The notes below the pieces were generated by a model. It was not told the origin of the DNA. It made no database searches and saw only the letters and a list, made by a program, of their open reading frames with translations. A DNA stretch of 64,000 nucleotides. Origin: Gigaspora rosea. Lineage: Eukaryota; Glomeromycota; Glomeromycetes; Diversisporales; Gigasporaceae. Shown here piece by piece: positions 53,855 through 64,000 of this stretch; within the stretch, counting starts at the first letter, position 1, and each line of letters begins with the position of its first letter. The DNA is taken from the NCBI GenBank assembly GCA_003550325.1, contig QKWP01000127.1:179125-243124 (forward strand), written 5' to 3'. A program made the position numbers and the translations under genes.

Positions 53855-55394
53855 AACAATTAGGGTTGGGGCACAGGGGCATGGGCATGCCAAGTCACAT
53901 GACTCAATCGGTCAATCCTATTGGCAAAAAATCAAATACTTTACAATAGCAATTTTTATTTTTATTTATATTAAACAAAAAAAAGTCTTCCAGATATTTA
54001 CTCTGTACAAGGTCTAGTATAATTAGAGATTTAAAATTTGTGTACAATATCTATTAGACTTTATAGAAAATGATCAAAATAATGTATAGTACAGAACAAA
54101 CTGAATGTTTTACTATATTTGAATATGCAGTGTTCTCATATAACAATAATATAAATAATACAAATTTGGTAAGATTTTTTTATTTATATTTCTTTTAGAA
54201 AATTCCCCTGTTAGATTCATGATCCATAATCGACAAACCATTTTGCCATGAATACTCTTTTTTGGTAAGATCTACCATTATGAATTAGGAAAAAAATTCA
54301 TGGTGTTTTTATATACTCTATTACTCTACTATTATACTCTTTATCAAAATTCGATACTTTTAATTCGATACTCTTTATCATATTTAGATTACTCTAGAGT
54401 ACCCTATCCACCCATCTTATGAATTTGAGTTAAATATATAGTTTTTCTTTTTGGATAAGCAGCTACATTATTTTGGCTATTTTTTTTGATAAAAGCCACA
54501 TTATTTTGGCTTATACTATTTTTTTTAATTAAATTAAAAAAAATAAGATATTTGAATAACTGCACTATTATGATTAGAATAAATTCCGCTAATATTGTAG
54601 ATATTTTTCTACTTTTTTTTAAAAAAAAGGTATTTTAAAGCAACTGCTACTATAATAGCTTAGACAAATGTAACTCCAATACATGTCAGTAATAACAGGA
54701 CCCTGGACATTTCTCATAGGTTATAACTGATCTGCATGAATTTAGACGTTTTGCTACCCCTAAAATCAAATAAATTTGCTAAAAGTTGGATTATTACATA
54801 TAAATTTTATAATAATTTGATAAAAAACTAAATTATAATATCTAGCATCGGGTAAATAAATATAGTGCAAATTTCTTAAAACTGTAATTAATAAAAATCT
54901 GCACAATTCTGCGACCCAGTTAATGGCTATTAAAGAATTTTTTTAATTACAAATCTTTCATCAGGAAAGTTTTTTTGTACATCTTTGTGCAAATTTTTTT
55001 AAAAAAACAATTATTAAAATTAAATGCAGATCTGAAAAATTTTCAATAATCTGCACAGATTGTAAAAAATAACAAAAAAATGAATAATAGTAAATTACTA
55101 TATGCTTATCTAAATATTAAATGCTAGCTAAATTTTCATATTTAAAAAAATATATTTGAATATTCATATATTTTAATAATATAATTTATTACAAATACAT
55201 AATATTGATCAATTATAAATTTCACAAAAATAATAAAAAATAATATATTATTATTAAATAAAAGTCTACAAACATATTACAAGAAATATCACAAAAATGC
55301 TTTAGAAACACTATACAATCACTATAAAGACACCATACAGATACTACATAAATGCTATAAAAATACCATTGCACAAACGTCATAAAGGTACTAC
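53855..55394. other. AT-rich intergenic DNA
   Basis: No gene. 53880-53905 has GGCATGCC words. 53990-54350 is a direct relative of 58920-59410. aacaggaccctggacatttc at 54697 is an inverted relative of the sequence near 58684-58714. Confidence 0.5.
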
Positions 55395-55870
55395 ACCAAC
55401 CACAAATATTAGACATAAGTATAACTCCCAAATTCAGCAAATTTGACACCAACGACGAGCGTATCTAGTAATGTAAGACACAGTAGCCGCCTACTTTGAG
55501 CCTGAAAGAATTAGTATAACACGAACATAATACTGAAGATAAAATAAGAAAACGAATACATAACTGTATGCTCCAAAACTGGGCATCACCAATGCCAGAA
55601 ACTTCATGCAAACACCCCAGTATAAAAAAACCTGAAATGAACAACAATAGCAACAAAAGGGACTCAACACCAGTGACGAAAAAATGCCAGATGCTGTATG
55701 AGTAAAGAACACTGAAATGGACAATACTGATGATGAAATAGACTTCAAATTGGACATGATATCACCAATAACGAAATAGACTCCAAATTGGACACAATAA
55801 CACCAACGACAAAAAAGTACCAAACCAGCTACCAATATGAATGACAACAATGACAAAGGAAGAAAAAAAC
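55395..55870 (+). repeat. Degenerate tandem repeat (acaccaatgacgaaataga type)
   Basis: Units of about 50 bp related to those at 26835-27205. The minus-strand frames here (55222-55856) are hydrophobic and are by-products of the repeat. Confidence 0.5.
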
Positions 55871-56886
55871 TGAAAAATATTTGATTAGTTTTAGTAAAAA
55901 ATTCAAAAATACAGCAAAAAAATAGTTTTATATACCTATCTTGTGTAACTAGTAATAATCGTAATAGTAACAGGTAATATTCACTATTAAAAATAAATTA
56001 TAATAAATGTTAAAAAAAAAATTAAACCTGTAAAAAAGTTAAAAAAATTTAAATAAACAAATTAAATAAAAAATATAAATTATAATAAAATAAAGAACAG
56101 GACTAGTCAGTGCCCCATGCACTTTGTGCCCCCTATTTTGATATCTCAAGATTTTACTAGGGTAACCCCTGTTGCGCTTCTAACAAAAAATGATCCTCTT
56201 GCGATTTTGTACTAATTTTGACCCTAACCTTAATTTTAACTATACCCCAACCCTAATTTTACACAAAATCAATTATTAGTACATTAGGGGCACAAAATAC
56301 ACAGGTGCACTTTCTAGATTTTTTCAAAAATAAATTATAATAAAGAGAAAATAAATTATAAAAAATAAAAAATAAATACCCAAAAAAATAAAAAAAACTG
56401 AAAAAATTTAATTTTAATTAAATAAATAAAAAAATTGAAAAATTTAAATATGATAAAAAAAAATAAAAAAACATTTAAAAAAAAAATTAAATAAAAAATA
56501 ATTTGATAAATAAATAATTTAAATAAATAGTTTAAAATAAATAAAAAAACATTTGAAAAATTAAAATAAAAAAGTTATTAATAAAATAAAAAAACCAAAT
56601 AAATTTAATTTTAATTAAATAAATAAATAAAGCGAAAATTTAAATACGATAAAAAAAATAAAAATAAATTTAAAAAAAATTTAAATAAAAAATAATTTAA
56701 TAAATAAACAATTTAAATAAATAATTTAAAATAAATAAAAAAATATTTAAAAAATTAAAATAAAAAAAAGCATTTTAAAAAAAACATACGAAAAAAATTA
56801 ATAAAAAAATTTAAATAAACAATTTAAAATAAATAAAAAAAAGAATTTTTGATTTTTTCACATATGTGATATACTGCACTCTATAA

Positions 56887-57118
56887 GATCTGGTGTAACG
56901 TGAAATCAAAACAATAATTAATTCGTTAGTTTAGGGTTAGGGTGAGGGTGAGGGATATGGTTAGGGTAGGGCAATTTAGCAAAGAGATACTAACCCAAAA
57001 TTTCGAGAGGAATTCTTTTTGTTAGAGCATGAAAGATAATTTCATAGGCAAAATTTCGTGCTATAGATGATTTTTGAAAAAAAATCGTAATCGCTTCGAT
57101 TTCACATTACACCTGATC
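56887..57118. repeat. Fold-back, GATCTGGTGTAACGTGAAATC ends
   Basis: gatctggtgtaacgtgaaat at 56887 and its near complement ending gatc at 57118. It encloses gggttagggtgagggtgagg. Member of the same family as 53362 and 61114. Confidence 0.6.
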
Positions 57119-57532
57119 CTGCATTCTAATTGGTTGATCAAGGGGTGGCGATACATCGCCATGGCGGTAAATTATAAAACCCTAAAAAAAATATTTGAAA
57201 AATTAAAATAAAAAATCATTTTTTTTAAAAAAATAAAATATATATGAAAAAATTAAAAATATAATAAAAAAAATTTAAAAAATAATAAAAAAAAATTAAA
57301 TAAAATAATAAAAAAAATCAGAAAAAAATATTAAAAAAAATTAAAAAAAAATTCGAAAAAATAAAATAATAGAAAAAAATAAAAAATAAAAAATAAAAAA
57401 TATTAAAATAATACAATTAAAACAATAAAAAACATAAAAAAAATTAAAAAAAAAACAATAAAAAAATTATAAAATTAAAAAAAAAACCAATTAAAAAAAA
57501 TTAAAAAAAAAACAATAAAAAATATGAATAAA

Positions 57533-58047
57533 TGCATATCTCGCACCCTGCGATGTGCTTATATATCGCACCCTAATTTGATTGGCTAAATTTGTAGATC
57601 GTTATTTTTAAAAAAATAAACAAATTATTGTGAAAATTTTTGGGCTAGGGTTAGTATAGAAGGTTTACTAGGAAATTCTTAAATTTCTTTGCGCCTATAT
57701 GCAAAATTTTGTGCTGAACAAGTTTACTTAGTCGAAGTAAAAAGGTTATCTTAATAAAATTTAAAGATATTCGCAATTTTTCATTTTTTTTAACTTGTTT
57801 TTTGATGATTTCTCTAAATTTTATTAAGACAATCTTTCCAGTTCGACTAAGTAAACTTGTTCAGCACTAAATTTTGCATACAGGCGCAAAAAATTTTAAG
57901 ACTTTTCTTAAAATTTCATAGACTAATTCTTAATCTAAAGAATTTTATCAAAAATTGTTTTTTTTTTAAAAAAATAATGATCTGCAAATTTAGCCAATCA
58001 AATTAGGGTGCGATATACAAGCACATCACATGGGTGCGAAGCATATT
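57533..58047. mobile_element. 515-bp fold-back element
   Basis: About 70-bp ends: gcatatctcgcaccctgcga ... ccctaatttgattggct and the complement of gccaatcaaattagggtgcg ... gcgaagcatatt. The inner arms (gctgaacaagtttacttagt and complement) pair as well. No ORF. Confidence 0.7.
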
Positions 58048-58420
58048 AAACTCCAAAAAATATTTAAAAATATGAAAAAAATAAAAAAAATTAAATAAAT
58101 ATAAACAATAAAAAAATTACCATTATAAAAATAAATTAAAAATAAAAATAAATTAAAATAAAATAAATTAAAATAAAAATAAAAATGTAAAATTAAGAAA
58201 ATAATACTGTAATTAAAAATATAAAAAAATAAAAAAACGTAAAAATTAATATAAAAAACTGTAAAAATAATATTAAAAAACCTGTAAAAATTAATATAAA
58301 AAAAACTAAACCATACAGTAAAACCCCAAAAAAGTGGTAGACAGAATAAAAGTAAATAAAAAAAGTAAATAAAAAAACGTGTTTTTTTACTTTATTTATT
58401 TATTTTGTCTTATTTTGTTT

Positions 58421-59053
58421 ATTGGTTTTTTTGTGTTCTTATCGGCAAGTAAGATTTTAATTTTATTTTTTTGCAGATTATAATAGGTGGCGCCTATTAT
58501 TAATGTTTTTTATTTTCTCAATACTCTTAAAAAAAGAAAAAATCACCAAAATATTAAATATAACAATTTGAAATTTTAAATGTTTTGCCAAAATTCAAAA
58601 TGAGCCTTATTTAAATTAATACTAATTCGCCAAATTTTAAATTTGGACCTTGGTTTAAATTTTAACTAATTTGCTAAAAAAAGACCTATATGAGAGATGT
58701 CTGGGGTCCTGTAATAACCTGCTCTTTTTTTTTGATAATAAATAAAAAAAAGTTTTTTATTTTTACATAATCATCACTAACTAATAATATGGCTTAGAAT
58801 AAATGCTATTTGACGTAATATATATACTGATACAAAATATTTTCAGATAGCTAAGCCACTGTGTCTTAGCATATATGCTTGTTGCAATCAGTATATATGA
58901 TGTACATAAAGATCGCTGTAGAACCAAATATAATAAATTTTTAACATATAGTACAGAACAAACTGAATGTTTTACTATATTCGAAAAAAATATGCAGTGT
59001 TTTCATATAACAGTAACATAAATAATACAAATTTAGTTTAGATTTTTTCATTA
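58421..59053. other. AT-rich intergenic DNA
   Basis: No gene. gacctatatgagagatgtct at 58684 also occurs at 26012 and, inverted and diverged, at 54700. Confidence 0.45.
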
Positions 59054-59290
59054 GGCCATGCAAATAAAATTAATTGGTTCTCGTAACATTTTAAGACCCA
59101 ACCAAGTGCACCCGGCACCTGGATGTTATTGTTAGAATCTAAAAAATGTTATATAAATTTTTTAAATACTTAACTCTTTATATAAAAATATGTATAGTAA
59201 TCTTAAAAACTATATAAAATAACATTTGACTTTTTTAAAAAAATTCACCCGGCTGGGTTATGAGAACCAATTTTATTTATGTGCGTGGCC
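59054..59290. mobile_element. Harbinger-like MITE with TTA target duplication
   Basis: The ends GGCCATGCAAATAAAATT and the complement of GGCCACGCACATAAATAAAA enclose 237 bp, flanked by TTA (59051-59053 and 59291-59293). The related DNA at 54170-54215 lacks the insertion (ttcttttagaaaattcc), serving as an empty-site control. Confidence 0.8.
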
Positions 59291-59557
59291 TTAGAATATT
59301 CCTGTTAATTCATGATGATAATTGTTTACCATAAATTCTCTTTTTTGATAAAATCTACTATTACGAATTAAAAAAAAAATTCTTAGTATTTTTATATACT
59401 CTAATACTCTACTATTTAATCAGTATGTGTGATATATATAAAGATTACTGTTGATCCAAATATAATAATTTTTTTTAAATCAGTAAATAATAAATATAGA
59501 AATCTGTATAAAAATGGTAAAAGTATTATTAAAATATTATCTTTTTTGGAAATAATA

Positions 59558-59892
59558 CAGTCAACCCTCCATAAATGCAACTTGAAAGGACAAGCCTACA
59601 ATGTGCATTTAGAGAGGTTTGCATTTGAGTGAGCCAATTAAATTGCAGCTTTAAAAATTTGATCATCAAGTTTGTATAACTTCTACCAAAACTATATAAC
59701 CTATCTTAAATACTAAAATTTGATTGGCTACATGCATTTAGGGAGGTTAGTATAATATAAAATGTTATTCAAGAGAATGTGCATTTACAGAATATAGGAC
59801 ATGCATTTAGTACTAATAACATCTTACAGAATAGAAAAAACGTGCATTTAGGAAGGTATTGCATTTATGTTGTATTTATGGAGGTCCGACTG
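59558..59892. mobile_element. TA-flanked MITE (CAGTCAACCCTCCATAAATG ends)
   Basis: Inverted ends CAGTCAACCCTCCATAAATG and the complement of CAGTCGGACCTCCATAAATA, with TA at 59556-59557 and 59893-59894. Interior words gtgcatttagagaggt link it to 46806-46987. 335 bp, pogo/mariner type by ends and duplication. Confidence 0.8.
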
Positions 59893-61113
59893 TACCTGAT
59901 CACTACAAACTACTTATTTTTTTCTTAGCATAAGCTTATGACAAATACAATATACTCTAATATTATTAATATAACAAGCATACAAATTCTTTTTTTGAAA
60001 AAAAAATTAGTTTTAAATAACTTCTGTCAATATATCTTAAAATAAATTCTGCTACAAGATAATATCAGACATATGCGTATGTATATAAAGATTACTGTTG
60101 ATCAATAAAAACTCTAATAAATCAGTAAAATATTAAATATAGAAATCAATATTGCAATAAACTAAATTCTGGTTATTTGTTAAAAAAATAAAGATTAAAA
60201 TTTTTTTTCTTATTTATTAATACTTTAAATTTATTTTAATACCTTATAATAAAACTGTAACAACTTTCTGATACAGTATAGTCTTTTTAAAATTGTGTAA
60301 GTTAGAAATTTTTGACTAAAATTTAAATATTAGCCAATTGGCCATTGGCTGTTTGCCAACTGATTCATATAGAATACAGATGGAATAATTGAATCCAGAT
60401 TTATCCCAATTCAAGTTATATACAAAGTAGTATTCAAATTCAATTTGAATGGCCTTTAATTAAAGAATAGAATCAAGGCACTATCTTTGTTAACTCTCAT
60501 AAGTGATTAATACTGCAGTATAAGTGAAGCTACTATAATTTAAACTTATTAAACCCAAGAATAGTTTTTGTCTTATTATAAATCTTCATCATGACAACTA
60601 ATTCACAGACCGCATCAAACATTTATTTAATATTATATTTTTTAGAATATAATTTTATTATTTTACGGTTTCTATAAAACTCGTAGGTACAAAAAATAGA
60701 AGCTACTGGCTAGTTTAAACTAAGAATCCAGTATGTATTTATTTTATGCACTTGTACAACTCTTAATACTTGTGATATCTATATACCAAACTTGACAATT
60801 AACTAATTTATGAGATTACCCAAATATTTAAAGCTCTTTTTTACCTATTTGAACTAAAGACCTTTATAAATTCATTTTGCTCTATTAGATGTAAACTGTT
60901 ATCTATTAGATATTAAATTTAAAAGTAAATCCAATCAATATCTAATAGATTTACTATTAAATTTGTGTTTGATGAATAATGATTCACATTTCTATGCTTT
61001 ATAAATACAAAAATACTCAAATATAAAATATAAAAAAAGTATTATATAGATATAAGTTAGTTTACAAAATATATAAAACGAAATAATTTATACATCGCAT
61101 ATGCAATATTGTC
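59893..61113. other. AT-rich intergenic DNA
   Basis: Nothing beyond short relatives of ataaagattactgttgatc (also near 59435) was seen. Confidence 0.45.
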
Positions 61114-61591
61114 GTACCTGCTGCAGATCATAAAATTAAGTGTAAGTAAAATCAAAACAATTAAAATAACCCATTTTTCATTGGTCAGGGTTAGATTAAA
61201 GTATAGATTGAGTGTAGGACAAGAGGAGAGGGTTATATAGTAAAATTTTGCAAGAAAATTTTTTTGTTAGAATCCTAAGGGCAGTTTTATTAATCACCTG
61301 ATTATTTTTTATTAGAGGCCTATCCCTCTCCCTCTTTCTTAATATATATATAGTTAGGTTCTTATATATAATTTCAACTTTTTTTACCCCCTTCCACCTA
61401 AAAAATTACCTGATTTTTGTCACTCCCCTAAGAGTAGTTTCATATACTCAATTTTAAGTTATAGACGATTTTTGACAAAATAAATATTTGTTTTGAATTT
61501 TTTGATTGTGTATTGTTATACCTGATCTTGAAATTTGATTGGGAGAGCGATATATAAAGCGCATCACATAAGGTGATGAATAAATTTACTC
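61114..61591 (-). repeat. Fold-back family repeat, right arm
   Basis: Inverted copy of 53362-53854. It holds its own insertion at about 61280-61426 and keeps the empty site of the hAT-like element. Confidence 0.75.
61280..61426. mobile_element. Small insertion in the right arm
   Basis: Absent from the left arm. Roughly inverted ends (GGCAGTTTTATTAATCACC versus the complement of GGAGTGACAAAAATCAGG) and CCTAAG-like sequence on both sides (61274-61279 and 61427-61432) suggest a transposed MITE. Confidence 0.5.
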
Positions 61592-64000
61592 ATATAAAAA
61601 TTACTGCAAATATTGATTAAATTATTTATTTAATAAATTTAACTCATTTTAATACCTGGTTAAAGTTATAAATTTTAACCACTCTTTATTTTTATAGAAG
61701 TTTTTTATATAAAAAATTATTCTTTGAAGATTAGGGTTAGGGTAAGGGTATAGGTATATTAAATTAGAGGATGAATTAATTATTTATATGCAAAATTGGA
61801 TGCCAAAAACTTTTATTTAATAGCCCAAAGCTAGTTTTTGTAATAAAATTTTGCAATATTGATAATTTTTGTTTTTTTAAATTTTCTTAAAATTTTCTTT
61901 ATTATATTACACAAGATCCTGCGACCTGATTGGTAAATTAAAGGGTAGTTACTTCACCATGGGGCAAGTTAGCAACATTATTGATCACAGTGTTTTAAAT
62001 TAAAATAGTTTAAGTATTTAGTAGAATTTTGCATTATATATATGTTTTTATTTTTGTTGAATTTTTGTATTTAACAGTAATAGTAAATCTTCAATAAATG
62101 TCTGTATAGTAAATTATATGAAAAACTCAATCATAATTGGTCAGTTATAGGTTTTTTAACTACAATTATAAACTATTTTGATTGGTTAATTTTTCATCAT
62201 GTGATTTATTCTGGCATGATCTAAGGGCATGCCTCAAGCCAAAGCATGCCTACAAAAGCATGCTGATTTTTTTGCTCATGCCCCCAACCCTAATGACAAC
62301 ATTACACATGTGATGTATAAATTATCTCTATTATAAAATATAAATAAATTTTTATATAAATTTTAAGAAAAAGAAATAGTCAATATCTCAAAATCTTACT
62401 AGAATAACCTGTTGTATTTTTAATTAAACATGCTCTTTTCACAATTTTATCCCTAATGCCAACTCTAATTCTAACATTAACTTTAATTATAACTTTTATT
62501 TTATTCTAATATTTTACTTATTTTGCTATTTAACACATTTTTATATTTTAAATTGTTGTTATATAACTGTTAAATAAATATTAATTAAGTGGTAATCTGC
62601 AGTTAAAGGGTCAAAATTTTATTGTAAAAATCAGCAGAGATTTACTAATTGCCTTATATAGAAGTAAAATGCTATACATTTCCAATCATAATAAAAAACT
62701 CTATAGTAAACAATCAATAAATACTTATATTATATCATATACTAATGTGATTTGAATGATTTAACTATCATTAGAATCAGAAAAGTTGATTTTGCAAAGT
62801 TTATTAGAAATTATAAAAGTTTTTCTTAGTAAAAAAATACTTTTATATGTAGAAAAGCCCCATTCGCACACTAATAGAAATTTACTATTAAATGCCTGCT
62901 GTAATTATTATAAAATGATCATCATTTTTTACTCTTTATCTGCGATTTACTACTTAAAAATTATATTTATATATAAATTATGCTATGTAAGTCTACATTG
63001 AGTTTGTAGACTTATATATAATTTTTAAATACATAAGTCTACATAAAAACAACTTTGTGATAATTCTAGTGGATAAAACAATATAGTTTCCAACTCTATA
63101 ATCAATTTTTGGTTAATCACAATAGTTGTTATATAGTAAAGGCTAAATTCTACTATGTAAATTAATTATTAGAGTTCAAGTAAATATGTTTGTGAGAATA
63201 AGCTACACATATTCTAAAAATTTCATCTAAATAGGAATGCTTTTTATTATTTGACTTTTAATTTTTAAATTCAACAAATTTAATTTAATAATAAAATTAT
63301 AATTTCTCTTTGTTGAACATAAAAATTAAAATCCAATTAATAAAAAGTTTTTAATTTTGTTGTAAATTTCAGAATATGGAGGAGTCAGTAGAAAAGGGTC
63401 AAATTTAAAATTTATTAAATAAATTTGTTCCTTTTTTACTAACTCCCTCTATATATTTATTTTGACCTTCTGAATAAGTTTATCTAAGCGACCTTAATTG
63501 ATTTTTTTAGTAAAGTTTGTACTTTACTATATAGTAACTTATATTAATCATGAGTAGCTTATTTTAGAATCAAAGATGTGTTTGAGTTTTTTGACTAAAA
63601 GAGGGATAGCATATTTTTAATGATAGCTTATTTTTAGCATATACAGTACTTTAATTAATCATAGTGCTTGTATATAATCTTGAACACTTTAATCTTAATC
63701 TTTTATATATATTTCCATGATATTAAAATTCCAAACAGGTACTAGTAGTACAAGTTTTCTGGTAGTAATTTCTCTAGAATAAGGTAAAATGATCTTAGTG
63801 ATATATTACTATTAAGCAATTAGCATATATATACATATATATGACAAATTATGTAAAACCTATAGCCAATAAAAATTTTTTTAGACAAATTACATGAAAA
63901 CTGAACTGAACTGGAACTGGGCCTAATTCCAATAGAACAGTCCAGTTCAGTCCAGTTTTTAAAACTAGACTTAGGACTGTACCCAATACCAACTATATAA
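61592..64000. other. AT-rich intergenic DNA to the end of the window
   Basis: No gene recognised. gggttagggtaagggtatag near 61735 and GGCATGCC-type words at 62210-62280 belong to repeat families seen elsewhere. 63470-63660 is a diverged inverted relative of 25340-25560. 63893-63970 repeats ccagttcagt words, similar to 8910-8960. Confidence 0.5.

Larger units (their letters stand above)
55871..58420. repeat. A/T low-complexity desert with fold-backs
   Basis: Mostly runs such as aaataaaaaatt for 2.5 kb. Islands at 56100-56330, 56860-57180 and 57530-58050 are inverted-repeat elements. A palindromic aaagtaaataaaa ... tttactttatttatt stretch closes it at 58340-58410. Confidence 0.75.

Noticed and set aside
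55222..55856. Hydrophobic minus-strand ORFs as membrane proteins
   Set aside because: They are by-products of a degenerate tandem repeat whose plus strand is A-rich; no start context or domain.
56930..61760. Telomere-like gggttaggg runs (also near 44688, 53775, 57650)
   Set aside because: Runs are short, degenerate and embedded in fold-back elements in both orientations, so not interstitial telomere arrays.

Overview
The window looks like intergenic, transposon-rich nuclear DNA of a filamentous fungus. Several traits point to an arbuscular mycorrhizal fungus of the Rhizophagus/Glomeromycotina type: extreme AT richness, a giant Sel1-repeat gene, pogo, Helitron, Ty3/Gypsy and LINE elements packed together, dense small inverted-repeat (MITE-like) elements, and eukaryotic GT-AG introns. 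No bacterial operons, rRNA, confident tRNA or CRISPR were seen. The species call is an inference from these traits only.

Layout. (1) 17-3405: a pogo-like DNA transposon with matching inverted ends and TA target duplication, carrying a decayed transposase gene (minus strand). (2) 3406-9590: non-coding DNA with a degenerate poly-T satellite, a 55-bp tandem duplication, a dispersed repeat that recurs at 34.2 kb, and GGCATGCC-rich repeats. (3) About 9590-24640: a decayed minus-strand LINE (ORF1-endonuclease-reverse transcriptase) split by two insertions, a complete Ty3/Gypsy LTR retrotransposon (9796-19917) and an 883-bp fold-back element with TAA target duplication (19982-20864). The empty LINE sites can be read across both insertions. 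Two assembly problems sit here: 777 Ns inside the 3' LTR whose true length is probably zero, and a 1,260-bp exact duplication joined by a single N. (4) 24.6-30.8 kb: AT-rich DNA with fold-backs, a SINE-like repeat broken by a 1-kb TA-flanked element, and minisatellites. (5) 30842-44406: a Helitron-like element. It has an RPA-like single-strand DNA-binding gene (plus strand), a frameshifted Rep (HUH)-Pif1 helicase gene (minus strand), asymmetric inverted ends, a GC-rich hairpin near the 3' end, and 2.6 kb of tandem repeats at the other end. (6) 44.4-48.4 kb: intergenic with four small inverted-repeat elements. (7) 48443-53107: an intact 1,554-residue Sel1-repeat protein gene, the only convincing host gene. 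(8) 53.1-64.0 kb: gene-free AT-rich DNA with nested fold-backs, including a hAT-like element with an 8-bp target duplication whose empty site survives in an inverted sister repeat 8 kb away.

The most unusual item is the Ty3/Gypsy element. Its reading frames (gag, protease, a four-CCHC-knuckle plus zinc-ribbon frame, a zinc/coiled-coil ORF, RT-RNase H, integrase) each lie in the -1 frame relative to the one before. One junction has a textbook AAATTTT slippery heptamer directly before the stop codon and two junctions are ATGA stop-start overlaps. The zinc-knuckle array lies downstream of the protease instead of in gag, and an extra ORF follows integrase.
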